Below, piece by piece: positions 56,121 through 64,000 of a stretch of DNA of 64,000 bases. The stretch lies in contig JAGBCD010000027.1 in the NCBI GenBank assembly GCA_017938155.1, positions 78,231 to 142,230 of the forward strand, written 5' to 3'. The notes beneath the pieces are model-generated. The model saw nothing but the letters and a program-made list of their open reading frames with translations, was not told the origin of the DNA and did not search any database. The DNA is from Paludibacteraceae bacterium (GTDB taxonomy: Bacteria > Bacteroidota > Bacteroidia > Bacteroidales > Paludibacteraceae). Positions within the stretch are counted from its first letter, which is position 1; the number at the start of each line of letters is the position of its first letter. A program made the position numbers and the translations under genes.

Positions 56121-57377
56121 ATGGAAACCTTGAGGAAATATATTAGTTATTTGCCTGTTTTTAGTTTGCTATTATTGGTGGCATCATTGCCTTTTCAATA
56201 TGGAACTTTTCAACGGATCTCACTCTATGCTATTGCTGTTACTATACCATTAGATTATATTCTTAATCAACGATGGAGACAATGGAAATGGACTTCCAAA
56301 CATTGGGTATACGTGGCCTTTATACTCTTTTTCTGTTTGATCCCTTTAAGGCAATTGTTTGACCCGTTGCAAACATTCTTGTTCCCTTATACTATAGAGC
56401 GCTACCTTCCTTTCTTAGTTATAGGTGCATTAGGAATAATGGGCATAACGGATAAAATACGAATTGAATATGTTGGTTGGACTATGTTGCTGGTTTCCTG
56501 TGCTATCATTCTATATGCGATGTGTTCAATAGACATTCAATCAATAACTTCAATGAGGGAATGGATTCATCGTTTCAATGCTCTGTGCCACCACCACTTC
56601 AACACCCATATGGTGCTCAATCTATATTGGAACATGGCGTTAGTTTTAGCACTCAATATCATAGGAAGAAGGAGAAATTCATGGGGAATGAGAATAGTAA
56701 CTATCATTTTAGTATTGCCTATCATCTTCTCATTGTTTATCACAGATGGAAGAACTGGCATTATAACTTGCACACTCATCATGTTGATATTCCTCATCTA
56801 TAAGATGATCAAGCATCGTTATTGGTGGCTAACCATCATTGCATTGATTTTTATGGCGATAGCTTCCTTTTCTATCATGCAACATGACCGCTTTGTGGCT
56901 GCAACACAAGAAACCAATCCACGTATTTATATATGGAATGTCGCATTACAAATGATAGCCGAAAAACCCATCCTTGGATATGGCCTGTGTACTGCAAGAG
57001 ACCAGTTTGTTCAACGTGGATTAAACGATAAAGATTTTTATGACAACTATGTGGCAGACCTAATATACGAAATGAACATGAGGCATGATAAAGTAAGATT
57101 AGAAATCATGCATCCACATAATGCTATCTTAGAGACATGGACCCAATTAGGATTGATAGGGGTCATACTTCTGTTAGCATGCTGGATATTGCCATTCACT
57201 ATGAAATTAGGTAGAGAGCAATTCTACTTAAACCTATGCGTGTTTGCATTTTTGTTGCAGGCACAATTCGAATCAATGGGGAATAATTTGCAACCCATGT
57301 ATTTTTGCTTGATAGTCCTACTTTTTCATTCGCACGTACTTGGTAGAAGAGCAGAACGAATATCTTTACACCACTAA
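56121..57377 (+). CDS. O-antigen ligase/polymerase family membrane protein
   Basis: 418 residues with about ten hydrophobic segments. The Wzy_C-type signature region runs from NPRIYIWNVALQMIAEKPILGYG through a periplasmic loop to HPHNAILETWTQLGLIGVILLL, with the Arg and His found in WaaL-type proteins. Such enzymes join or polymerise glycan on a lipid carrier in the inner membrane. The 3' end overlaps the convergent glycosyltransferase gene by 12 bases. Together with the glycosyltransferases it suggests LPS or capsule assembly. Confidence 0.85.
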   Translation: METLRKYISYLPVFSLLLLVASLPFQYGTFQRISLYAIAVTIPLDYILNQRWRQWKWTSKHWVYVAFILFFCLIPLRQLFDPLQTFLFPYTIERYLPFLVIGALGIMGITDKIRIEYVGWTMLLVSCAIILYAMCSIDIQSITSMREWIHRFNALCHHHFNTHMVLNLYWNMALVLALNIIGRRRNSWGMRIVTIILVLPIIFSLFITDGRTGIITCTLIMLIFLIYKMIKHRYWWLTIIALIFMAIASFSIMQHDRFVAATQETNPRIYIWNVALQMIAEKPILGYGLCTARDQFVQRGLNDKDFYDNYVADLIYEMNMRHDKVRLEIMHPHNAILETWTQLGLIGVILLLACWILPFTMKLGREQFYLNLCVFAFLLQAQFESMGNNLQPMYFCLIVLLFHSHVLGRRAERISLHH

Positions 57378-58214
57378 ACGTCCCCAACGTTGTGCGCGAA
57401 AATCGCAGTAACCTTTCCAACACATCCGTAGGACTGCCAGTTTGTTTTGCTTTTCGTATAGTAGTACACGTTTCAACATCTTACACAAACGCTTTCTATT
57501 GAAACGACGATATTGTGGATACAATCTACTCAAGGCAAGGTTATTACGCACCATGTAGTAGTATCTGAATGGGGCATGACGGATATATTCTTTCTGCTTC
57601 ATTAGAAAACGGATGATCTGTCTCTCGCCCAAATGATGCTCCAATTCGCAAGTATTGCAGATAACAACTTGCATGCCCAATGTGCGCAGATGCATGCAGT
57701 ATTCATTATCCACTTCGTCTATAAAAAACTCATCTCTAAAACCGTTACTCCTCTCATACCCTTTGGCAGATATCAAACAACCTGATGTCATGACGGCAAT
57801 CTTCTCCTCATATACACTTGTTTGTTTTACACCTCCTACACCATACACTTGTCGAGGAGAAAAAACACCTACTTGGTCTATTGATGGGTAGTCACTTGCT
57901 GTTTGTATATAACGTGCCAATTGACCATTTTGCCATTGACTATCTTGATCCATTGTCAATATCCATTGGGCTCCCATCTCTATAGCCTTAGCACATCCTA
58001 CATTCAAGGCAGTAGCTATTCCTAAGTTGTCATGTAGTGGAATATATGTTAAGTTTTTCAAATCCTCATGCTGCAAGGCCTGATGTTCAGTAGTGGAATT
58101 GTCAACTACTATAACATGTCGAACCATATTTGCATAACTCATAAGGTTTTGTGCATGCACGGCATTGGGGTGATACCAAATGACAACTGCTATTATATCT
58201 TTACTTTGAATCAT
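57366..58214 (-). CDS. GT2 family glycosyltransferase (rhamnosyltransferase-like)
   Basis: 282 residues, GT-A fold: VVIWYHPNAVHAQNLMSY, VIVVDNSTTEH, HDNLGIATALNVG.AKA, and the metal-binding region WILTMDQDSQW. The arrangement resembles GT2 rhamnosyltransferases of O-antigen clusters. It is the last of five minus-strand glycosyltransferase genes joined by overlaps (57.4-61.9 kb). Donor and acceptor are unknown. Confidence 0.85.
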   Translation of the reverse strand: MIQSKDIIAVVIWYHPNAVHAQNLMSYANMVRHVIVVDNSTTEHQALQHEDLKNLTYIPLHDNLGIATALNVGCAKAIEMGAQWILTMDQDSQWQNGQLARYIQTASDYPSIDQVGVFSPRQVYGVGGVKQTSVYEEKIAVMTSGCLISAKGYERSNGFRDEFFIDEVDNEYCMHLRTLGMQVVICNTCELEHHLGERQIIRFLMKQKEYIRHAPFRYYYMVRNNLALSRLYPQYRRFNRKRLCKMLKRVLLYEKQNKLAVLRMCWKGYCDFRAQRWGRLVV

Positions 58215-59035
58215 GATTCTATACCATATGGAGTATATGTGACTTGCTTATCGTTATTTTCTTGTAATAAAGCCTTATTGGGTGCATAGTTGGTATCAAA
58301 GTGCTTATGAAAACAATGAAATTGGACCAATTGACATTTACGTGACATGGCATAAATACCACAACGTGCCAAACGAAACTCCAAATCAATATCTTCACCA
58401 TAACCAGGATATGCGAAACGTTCATCAAATCCATTTACCAATAGCAAGTCACTTTTGTGAAGGGAGAAGTTACAACCCAATATATACCTACGACGTTCTT
58501 TAATAAACCATCTACGTATCCATTTAGGCAAACGAATCATTTGCTCCATTTGAGTTCTTTGATGCTTGATGAGAGTATGGTATAACAAGGAGAAAAACAA
58601 TGATATACCAAAACTATCTGCTTCAATCTTATTGGCAATAAGACGTTCTGTGATAGCTAAGGGCAACAATACACGTCTTCCTGTAACCACCTCACCTAAA
58701 CTACGTTGCGAAAAATGCTCCTCTAAAAAATGACGTTCCAATAGGCAGTCTCCGTCTATAAAAACCAAATATTCACCTTTGGAGGCTTTGATAGCTTTAT
58801 TTAGTATTTGGTTTTTGCGCCAACCCTTGTCTTCATGCCATACATGATGGATTGGGAAACGATAGGTAGAACGTAGGTGGTTAATTTTCTCTACCACATC
58901 TTGTGTACTCCCATCGTCCGCAATGATAACTTCAAAATCGCGAAAAGTCTGCAGTGATACAGACTCAAGTACTCGTTGCAATAAACCAATCTTATTGTAA
59001 AAAGATATGATAAGGGTTACAGAAGGTGATTTCAT
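58211..59035 (-). CDS. GT2 family glycosyltransferase
   Basis: The ATG at 59035 (MKSPSVTLIISFYNK) is preferred to the longer frame from 59095, because it gives the four-base ATGA overlap with the upstream gene seen throughout this operon. 274 residues. GT-A motifs: VIIADDGSTQDVVEKI, HEDKGWRKNQILNKAI, YLVFIDGDCLLE, and the later FAYPGYGEDIDLEFRL. It is related to the next glycosyltransferase (same EDxGWRKNxxLNxAI and FIDGDC motifs), so the two are paralogues. Chito- or galactosaminyl-type GT2 enzymes have this form; the sugar is unknown. Confidence 0.85.
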   Translation of the reverse strand: MKSPSVTLIISFYNKIGLLQRVLESVSLQTFRDFEVIIADDGSTQDVVEKINHLRSTYRFPIHHVWHEDKGWRKNQILNKAIKASKGEYLVFIDGDCLLERHFLEEHFSQRSLGEVVTGRRVLLPLAITERLIANKIEADSFGISLFFSLLYHTLIKHQRTQMEQMIRLPKWIRRWFIKERRRYILGCNFSLHKSDLLLVNGFDERFAYPGYGEDIDLEFRLARCGIYAMSRKCQLVQFHCFHKHFDTNYAPNKALLQENNDKQVTYTPYGIES

Positions 59036-59808
59036 GATAATGTATTGATGCCTTTTTTGCAGATAATCTCTTGCCTTGATTTTACATCGTTGCAATAACG
59101 CATATTGATAGCTTGATCTTGCCAGTTCTCTTTATGATAAAGGTGATACTGAATAGCCAAATTGCGTAGCGATACGATACGGTAGCCTTTTGCCAATAGT
59201 CTCCATTCAATATCATAATCCTCTCCAACTGCGGGTAAGGTATATTGCTCATCAAAACCATTGATGGACAACAATGCTTCTTTGGACATAGACATATTAC
59301 TGCCCACGATGTGTCTCACTTTCCTTCTCAACCAATGAGCAATCGGAAGGTAAAAGGCTTCTTCTACATAACGGCAGCCTCGTCTGTTCAATAGATAGGG
59401 CAACATACAGGGCAATGAGCCTTGTAGCGTTTGTTTTGATAAATAAGAATTGAGTTTTACACGCTTGCCCGCTAAGATTACATTCGCCTGTTTGTAGCGA
59501 ACATGCATCTCTATAAACTTAGGATGTAAAACACAGTCTCCGTCTATGAAAATTAACCAATCGGATTTTGCAGCAACGATAGCACGATTCAAGGCGCGAT
59601 TCTTTCTCCAACCTTGATCCTCTTGAGTCAAATGTTGCATAGGCCATATAAAATCATAACCCCTAACAAATTGTGCAACGGATTCATCATTCCCGTCCTC
59701 AGATAATATCAATTCAAAATCTTGTACGCTCTGTTCACGCAGACTTTGTAATATCCTTTCCAATGCTTGGACGTTCTTATATATAGATATGATTAGACTT
59801 GCTTTCAT
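59032..59808 (-). CDS. GT2 family glycosyltransferase
   Basis: The ATG at 59808 (MKASLIISIYKNVQ) is chosen for the four-base overlap with the gene upstream. 258 residues. Motifs: LILSEDGNDESVAQFV, TQEDQGWRKNRALNRAI, WLIFIDGDCVLHP, and YTLPAVGEDYDIEWRL with an acidic catalytic-base candidate. It is a paralogue of the gene at 58211-59035 and probably adds a neighbouring sugar in the same glycan. Confidence 0.85.
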   Translation of the reverse strand: MKASLIISIYKNVQALERILQSLREQSVQDFELILSEDGNDESVAQFVRGYDFIWPMQHLTQEDQGWRKNRALNRAIVAAKSDWLIFIDGDCVLHPKFIEMHVRYKQANVILAGKRVKLNSYLSKQTLQGSLPCMLPYLLNRRGCRYVEEAFYLPIAHWLRRKVRHIVGSNMSMSKEALLSINGFDEQYTLPAVGEDYDIEWRLLAKGYRIVSLRNLAIQYHLYHKENWQDQAINMRYCNDVKSRQEIICKKGINTLS

Positions 59809-61211
59809 AGATTTGTTATTCCTTGACGCACATGTTTTTTCCAGCGATGTGTACACACATAGCGAATACTATTATCAATGTCATATCCCATTGCTTGAGC
59901 ATAGGCAGCCACCATTACACTTAGGGCCTGCTGGTCAATATTCAAACGCTCAAAGTTTGTTAACCCTTTTTGCATGGATAAGGTATGGTGAAAGCGTATT
60001 CGATTCAAATCAACTATTTCTATTTGGCTACCATCTGCATTGAATAGTATGTTACCACCCGAATAGTCTTGATGTTCAATGCCTTGTTGGTGTAGTCTCG
60101 CAGTAAATAAACCAATAGCGTGTAATATAGATGCTCGATTGGGGAAGTCCTCATTCCCAATCAAATCGTTAAAAGTATATGGACATGTTGATTGTTTGCA
60201 AACATACCAACTCTCACGCAAGATACCCATGTATCGAACTTCTTTATAGGCGATAGGATGAGGAGTTAGCCCCCGCAACTTGCATGCATATAAATAGGAA
60301 CGTTTTGCTTTCGATTTGCCGACCAGACCATAATATAAACCTTTGAAAAAGGAAGGTGTGGCAAATTGTTTGCTGATGCAATCTTGATAAGAACGCAGTA
60401 TATTACGTTTGGCATATAGTACATCCCCTTCTTCCCAATGGCTATAATCGCCTACTACATGTTCCGAGCGAAAAAGATTGATCAATTTCGACCATGAACG
60501 ATGATAATGCAAAGGTCCTCCAAGGTAACGCTGTAGATAATCTGGATGCCGTCTATTGATGGCATCTACGATTTGTTTTTTGTGTCCCTTAGCCGTAGAA
60601 CGCCTGGAATTTTTACGAATGCGGTAATAGAATCCTACTTCTTCCAATTTATAAAACGTTCCACCCAACTCCATCATACTCAACCAAAAATCCCAATCCT
60701 CTCGGTAAATATCTTCTTCACAAAAACCGCCACATGCTTCCCAATCCTTCTTTCGAAACATTGAACTGACAGGAATCATGTTTTTTCTGGCAAGAAGTGC
60801 ATGACTGAAGGTCGGAAGTTTCCACTCTTTGTCAATACCATCAAACATACGGGCATGGCATCCAACCACTCGTATGTTAGGGTCATTCTCCAGTATTTGC
60901 ACGGCATGTTCTATATACGTGCTACCTATTTTATCATCTGCATCAACGGGCAAAATATATACACCACGCGCCTTGCGAATAGCATGATTGCGGGCTGCGG
61001 ATACGCCAGCATTTTCTTGCTTATAGACATAACATTCTTCATGGTCTTTGCAATAGGTGGACGCGATGCTTAAACTATCATCACTACTTCCATCATCTAC
61101 CATCACTACTTCAATAGGACGATAGGAAGATGCTAAAATACTATCCAGCGTCTCAACGATAAATGCTGCTGCATTGTATATTGGAACTATTACACTGACC
61201 AATGGTTTCAT
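59805..61211 (-). CDS. GT2 glycosyltransferase fused to an LPS-kinase (WaaP/InaA-like) domain
   Basis: 468 residues. The N-terminal ~225 residues are GT2: VSVIVPIYNAAAFI, VVMVDDGSSDDS, ENAGVSAARNHAI, ILPVDADD and EDWDFWLSM. The C-terminal ~230 residues resemble Kdo/LPS kinases: GKSKAKRSYLYACKL, LTPHPIAYKEVR, then the catalytic HQDYSGGNILF and metal-binding IVDLNRIRF. The N-lobe lysine is not in the usual K.F position (SKQF is nearest). The fusion would couple sugar transfer to core phosphorylation, which is inferred. It overlaps both neighbours by four bases. Confidence 0.83.
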   Translation of the reverse strand: MKPLVSVIVPIYNAAAFIVETLDSILASSYRPIEVVMVDDGSSDDSLSIASTYCKDHEECYVYKQENAGVSAARNHAIRKARGVYILPVDADDKIGSTYIEHAVQILENDPNIRVVGCHARMFDGIDKEWKLPTFSHALLARKNMIPVSSMFRKKDWEACGGFCEEDIYREDWDFWLSMMELGGTFYKLEEVGFYYRIRKNSRRSTAKGHKKQIVDAINRRHPDYLQRYLGGPLHYHRSWSKLINLFRSEHVVGDYSHWEEGDVLYAKRNILRSYQDCISKQFATPSFFKGLYYGLVGKSKAKRSYLYACKLRGLTPHPIAYKEVRYMGILRESWYVCKQSTCPYTFNDLIGNEDFPNRASILHAIGLFTARLHQQGIEHQDYSGGNILFNADGSQIEIVDLNRIRFHHTLSMQKGLTNFERLNIDQQALSVMVAAYAQAMGYDIDNSIRYVCTHRWKKHVRQGITNL

Positions 61212-61930
61212 ATCCTATCTTTCTTTTGAGTAAACTTGCGCCAATAATAACGTAAAGGATGAGTATATTTGAGCTGTTTCCACGGGCGTGATGCATGTGG
61301 AAAATGTAAAACGGGGTTGTCCAACATCAATATATTGCGCAATCCGAGACGTGTTGACCAATGTGATATAGTCACGTCGTACCAACTCTTAGTTGGATCA
61401 AGTGTTTGAAAATCTGCCTTTTGTAGTAGTTCGTTGGTGAGTAATGTGCAGCAAAATGAAAATCGCTTTTTAGTGGCTATACTATGTTTGCTCACAAAAC
61501 GATAACGCAATCTCCGCAAATAATGATAAGGAAAATTATATTCACCTTGTTCATTGATAGTTACTGCTGCTATCATACCGACACCCGAACGTACTTCTAA
61601 TGCCATGCGACTCAGCGTGTCACGTTGGATAATAACGTCACTCTCGATAATAACGAGATGCTTGTTATTAGTCAATGCTTGATGTTGTGCTTGCTGAAGC
61701 ACCCAACGATAATTAGGAGATGGATGGTCAAGATGATCTTGAATATGGATTACTTCTATGCCCCATTGTTGTGCCAATTGGTCCAAACGTTTGGCATTCT
61801 CTTCCAATGAATAATCGTCATATACATGAACCATATAACCATTGGACACAATGGCCTCAATTGCCTTCTGTGCAATGTCAATGGAATCCTTAATAGGCAT
61901 GATGATATGTAGCGAATCGTCCAACAGCAT
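61208..61930 (-). CDS. GT2-like glycosyltransferase
   Basis: 240 residues. LHIIMPIKDSIDIAQKAI and YMVHVYDDYSLEENA form the nucleotide-binding start, LVIIESDVII replaces the usual DXD region, and the end (DNPVLHFPHASRPWKQLKYTHPLRYYW) is typical of Bacteroidales GT2 proteins. It starts one base after the lptB stop, so lptB and the five glycosyltransferase genes form one operon. Confidence 0.8.
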   Translation of the reverse strand: MLLDDSLHIIMPIKDSIDIAQKAIEAIVSNGYMVHVYDDYSLEENAKRLDQLAQQWGIEVIHIQDHLDHPSPNYRWVLQQAQHQALTNNKHLVIIESDVIIQRDTLSRMALEVRSGVGMIAAVTINEQGEYNFPYHYLRRLRYRFVSKHSIATKKRFSFCCTLLTNELLQKADFQTLDPTKSWYDVTISHWSTRLGLRNILMLDNPVLHFPHASRPWKQLKYTHPLRYYWRKFTQKKDRI

Positions 61931-61931
61931 C

Positions 61932-62681
61932 TTATGATTCTTCTACTTTTGTTTTCTTTTTCAACTCAAAATCTCTACCTAAATAATTTTGACGAACGAT
62001 AGGATTGGATGCCAATTCTTCAGGGGTACCATGGAAAAGAATCTTACCTTCAAAGAGAAGGTAGGCACGATCAGTAATCATCAGCGTTTCATCCACGTTA
62101 TGGTCGGTGATCAAAATACCAATATTCTTATCTTTCAAGCGCCATACAACATCTTGAATCTCTTGTACTGCAATGGGGTCCACGCCAGCAAATGGTTCAT
62201 CCAACATCACAAACTTAGGCTCAATAGCCAAACAGCGTGCTATCTCTGTACGACGACGCTCTCCTCCAGATAAACGGTCGCCTAAGTTCTTGCGTACATG
62301 CCCCAAGTTAAACTCTTTGATAAGTTTTTCCAACTTTTCTTTTTGATATTCCTTAGTAAAATTGGTCATTTCCAGTACCGACAATATGTTGTCTTCTACG
62401 CTCATCTTGCGAAAGACACTCGCTTCCTGTGGTAGGTAACCGATACCTAATTTTGCACGCTGATACATAGGCATGTTTGTAATGTCCAGATCGTTGAGGA
62501 ATATCTTGCCATTATTTGCAGCCACAAGACCTGTAGTCATGTAGAAAGTAGTAGTCTTTCCTGCACCATTTGGCCCCAACAAACCCACTATCTCACCCTG
62601 CTCCAGGTAGATACTTACATCATTTACTACAGTACGTTTACCATACTTTTTATACAAATGTTCTGTTCTTAATCTATCCAC
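61932..62681 (-). CDS. lptB: LPS export ABC transporter ATP-binding protein LptB
   Basis: 249 residues from a GTG start (no earlier ATG in frame). Walker [10 protein letters not shown] (36-44), Q-loop [21 protein letters not shown], signature [13 protein letters not shown], Walker [14 protein letters not shown] and the ITDHNV H-loop: the LptB pattern throughout. LptB powers extraction of LPS from the inner membrane with LptFG. Its position ahead of the glycosyltransferases fits LPS assembly. An IS110 element lies 50 bases upstream of the start codon and could have separated it from an earlier promoter. Confidence 0.95.
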   Translation of the reverse strand: MDRLRTEHLYKKYGKRTVVNDVSIYLEQGEIVGLLGPNGAGKTTTFYMTTGLVAANNGKIFLNDLDITNMPMYQRAKLGIGYLPQEASVFRKMSVEDNILSVLEMTNFTKEYQKEKLEKLIKEFNLGHVRKNLGDRLSGGERRRTEIARCLAIEPKFVMLDEPFAGVDPIAVQEIQDVVWRLKDKNIGILITDHNVDETLMITDRAYLLFEGKILFHGTPEELASNPIVRQNYLGRDFELKKKTKVEES

Positions 62682-62682
62682 A

Positions 62683-62715
62683 ATAATTCTTAATTCAAAA
62701 TTCTTAATTCTTATT
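62683..62715. repeat. AATTCTTAATTC-rich spacer left of the IS110 element
   Basis: AATAATTCTTAATTC, AAAATTCTTAATTCTTA precede TTTCGGCTTACGCCTCAAACG. The same kind of sequence lies to the right of the element (63979-64000), so the element sits inside a composite intergenic repeat. Confidence 0.65.
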
Positions 62716-62768
62716 TCGGCTTACGCCTCAAACGAACTATATTAAAAAATTAATAAAAAATATCATTT

Positions 62769-63731
62769 TTATGCAAGTGATGATACAAACCCATCAATAT
62801 ATGGTTGATTATTTGTTACTACAGCAAAGGCTTGACGGATAAGTTTGTTTGCTATAGCAATAAGTGCAACCTTTGCTGATTTGCCTTTAGCACGCAATTT
62901 TTCATATGTATCTTTACATGCTTTATTGTATCGGATACATACGAGCGCAGCGACATATAATTGACCACGTAGGTGTGGATCGCCATTGCGATTAATGTGA
63001 CCTTTGACATTTACTGATGTCCCCGATTGTTGATAAGTAGGACAAAGCCCTAAATATCGCGAAATTTGCTTAGCACAGCTAAAATATGTAAATCCACCAG
63101 TAGCTACAATAAGTGCAGATGCAATAGTATCACTTATGCCATTAATGGAAGTTAATAGAGACATCTGGCGTGCATACTCCTTGTTAGATAGATTAGTAAT
63201 CTCGTTTTCTAACTCTGCAATTTGGCGCTCTAAAAACTTAATGGTTTTCTCTACAGTGCGTTTACTTGCAAGATCCTGTTTAGGTAATACTGCAAGTGCT
63301 TGTTGTAGGTTTTTTGTGGCAGTTAAATGCTTTTTTAATTGGCGCAAAACAGTGCGTTTTTGCTTCAGCAAAAGAATGCTCTCTGTTGGTATCTTGTATG
63401 GTTCTGGAGTCATTTTCTCACCATACATAGCAATAAGTTTAGCATCAATCTCATCAGTCTTGGTGACGGTCATCATAGCACGCGAGAAATGCTTAATCTT
63501 TTGCGGATTCTCCATGCTAGTTGGGATGCCTGCTTGCTGAAGGAGATAAAGCAATAACATGCTGTAGTTGCCTGTTGCTTCCATCACGCAATGGCAATCT
63601 TCTGGAAGTGAGGTGATAAAACTACGCACTCCCTTTGTGTCATTCTTGAAAGTTTTGGTTGTGTAACCATTCTTTCCAGGATAAGCTGCTACGAACGAAT
63701 CCTTGCTTACATCAATACCAATGTATTTCAT
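62769..63731 (-). CDS. IS110-family transposase (DEDD recombinase)
   Basis: 320 residues. The RuvC-like DEDD residues are Asp7 (YIGIDVSKD), Glu51 (VMEATGNY), Asp93 and Asp96 (KTDEIDAKLIA). The C-terminal Tnp domain has SINGISDTIASALIVATGG, QISRYLGLCPTYQQSGTS with the candidate Ser nucleophile, and GHINRNGDPHLRGQLYVAAL. IS110 recombinases use an element-encoded bridge RNA to recognise target and donor. The reading frame is intact. Confidence 0.95.
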   Translation of the reverse strand: MKYIGIDVSKDSFVAAYPGKNGYTTKTFKNDTKGVRSFITSLPEDCHCVMEATGNYSMLLLYLLQQAGIPTSMENPQKIKHFSRAMMTVTKTDEIDAKLIAMYGEKMTPEPYKIPTESILLLKQKRTVLRQLKKHLTATKNLQQALAVLPKQDLASKRTVEKTIKFLERQIAELENEITNLSNKEYARQMSLLTSINGISDTIASALIVATGGFTYFSCAKQISRYLGLCPTYQQSGTSVNVKGHINRNGDPHLRGQLYVAALVCIRYNKACKDTYEKLRAKGKSAKVALIAIANKLIRQAFAVVTNNQPYIDGFVSSLA

Positions 63732-63774
63732 AATCGTTATAAATTAATTGCATTTAGATAAACATCTCATACAT

Positions 63775-63916
63775 CTGAACACTATCGTTGCTAATGCGGG
63801 GTCTTGGCCCAACGAACTATCCAGTTTTTGGATGTGAAAGTATGGGGACTAAACGTTCGAGACGGTGTCAAAACACTAACGATTATTCGGTCTTATTCCA
63901 TACTTTAGATGTATAT
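63775..63916 (-). ncRNA. putative IS110 bridge RNA
   Basis: Minus-strand transcript between the promoter (63923-63953) and the transposase. A 9-bp helix AAAGTATGG (63906-63898) with CCATACTTT (63845-63837) encloses a target-binding loop. In it, CGAATAATCGTT (63889-63878) equals the left flank of the element and TCTCGAACG (63862-63854) pairs with the right flank CGTTTGAGG using only two G-U pairs; a GTGT/ACAC hairpin separates them. After a linking hairpin (ATCC/GGAT, 63833-63819), a second loop closed by CTGGA/TTCAG holds ATAGTTCGTT (63820-63811), equal to the element's right end, and GCAACG (63791-63786), pairing with its left end. The order LTG-RTG-LDG-RDG is that of IS621. Confidence 0.8.
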
Positions 63917-63922
63917 CGAATG

Positions 63923-63953
63923 CAAAGGTAAAAAATAAATTTAAATATACAAC
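63923..63953 (-). promoter_or_regulatory. promoter of the bridge RNA and transposase
   Basis: On the minus strand GTTG (63953-63950), 19 bases, TACCTTTG (63930-63923), which places the start near 63916. The GTTG is partly made of the junction bases at the element boundary, so its strength may depend on the flank or on the circular form. Confidence 0.6.
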
Positions 63954-63957
63954 GATT

Positions 63958-63972
63958 ATTCGCAAAGCGAAT
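63958..63972. repeat. palindrome ATTCGC-AAA-GCGAAT right of the IS110 element
   Basis: Same 6-bp arms as 9899-9913. It is followed by ACAAAATTCTTAATTC to the end of the window. It supplies part of the left-target sequence that the bridge RNA matches. Confidence 0.7.
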
Positions 63973-64000
63973 TTACAAAATTCTTAATTCTTAATTCTTA

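Larger units (their letters stand above)
62731..63954 (-). mobile_element. IS110-family insertion sequence, complete
   Basis: Boundaries come from AACG, present at both ends (62731-62734 and 63951-63954). Removing the ~1.22 kb between them rebuilds CTCAAACGATTATTCG, whose first 11 bases occur intact at 9539-9549 and 9572-9582. There are no terminal inverted repeats, as expected for IS110. The transposase is on the minus strand, so the left end with the noncoding RNA is at the right (63732-63954) and the short right end is at the left (62735-62768). Confidence 0.85.

Overview
The window looks like a chromosome segment of a Bacteroidota bacterium, most likely order Bacteroidales. Several promoters fit the Bacteroidota consensus TTTG-N19/20-TAnnTTTG. 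Two large secreted proteins end in type IX secretion (T9SS) sorting domains, and the housekeeping proteins (RplS, S1, RuvB, GrpE, DnaJ, LptB) look Bacteroidales-like.

Region 1 (1-20.6 kb) is cell surface. It holds the 3' end of a giant Fn3/jelly-roll adhesin cut by the window edge, a repeat-filled 970-base gap with a pair of ~165-base inverted repeats, two related outer-membrane barrel proteins (one fused to OmpA), and two paralogous ~1090-residue T9SS cargo proteins.

Region 2 (20.6-43.1 kb) is an accessory island of polymorphic toxins. Its centre is a 2979-residue SpvB/TcB-TcC-like RHS protein with a signal peptide and an HExxH metallopeptidase tip. Around it are four complete and two broken 'mini-RHS' cassettes. 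Each has a signal peptide, a ~50-residue conserved leader containing QTPYDSFSPxTSRPILDV, only the last ~35 residues of the RHS core ending in DPDGR, and then an unrelated C-terminal domain (YkuD/DUF5675-like, HxH/JAB-like, HEARH metallopeptidase-like, caspase-like). Most toxin-like ORFs are followed at once or with overlap by a gene for an exported, lipo- or membrane protein, the expected immunity partner. A 220-base duplication, a chimeric junction at 12 shared bases, a nonsense-mutated cassette and displaced core and tip fragments show that the array is being recombined.

Region 3 (40.5-53.7 kb) is mostly housekeeping: rplS, rpsA, tRNA-Phe, trmO, a secreted GH13 amylase, an ABC ATPase, ruvB, a yjjG-like HAD phosphatase with a repeat-like in-frame insertion, grpE and dnaJ. 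Region 4 (53.6-62.7 kb) is envelope and glycan biosynthesis: a TonB-receptor-like barrel, an O-antigen ligase-like protein, five overlapping minus-strand glycosyltransferase genes (one fused to an LPS-kinase-like domain) and lptB.

The right end carries a complete IS110-family element. Its noncoding end can be read as a bridge RNA: four guide segments, in the order known from IS621, match the element's own ends and flanks. The reconstructed empty target CTCAAACGATT occurs twice exactly, and once with two changes, in the repeat cluster near 9.5 kb. The two strongest leads are the mini-RHS array and this decodable bridge RNA.
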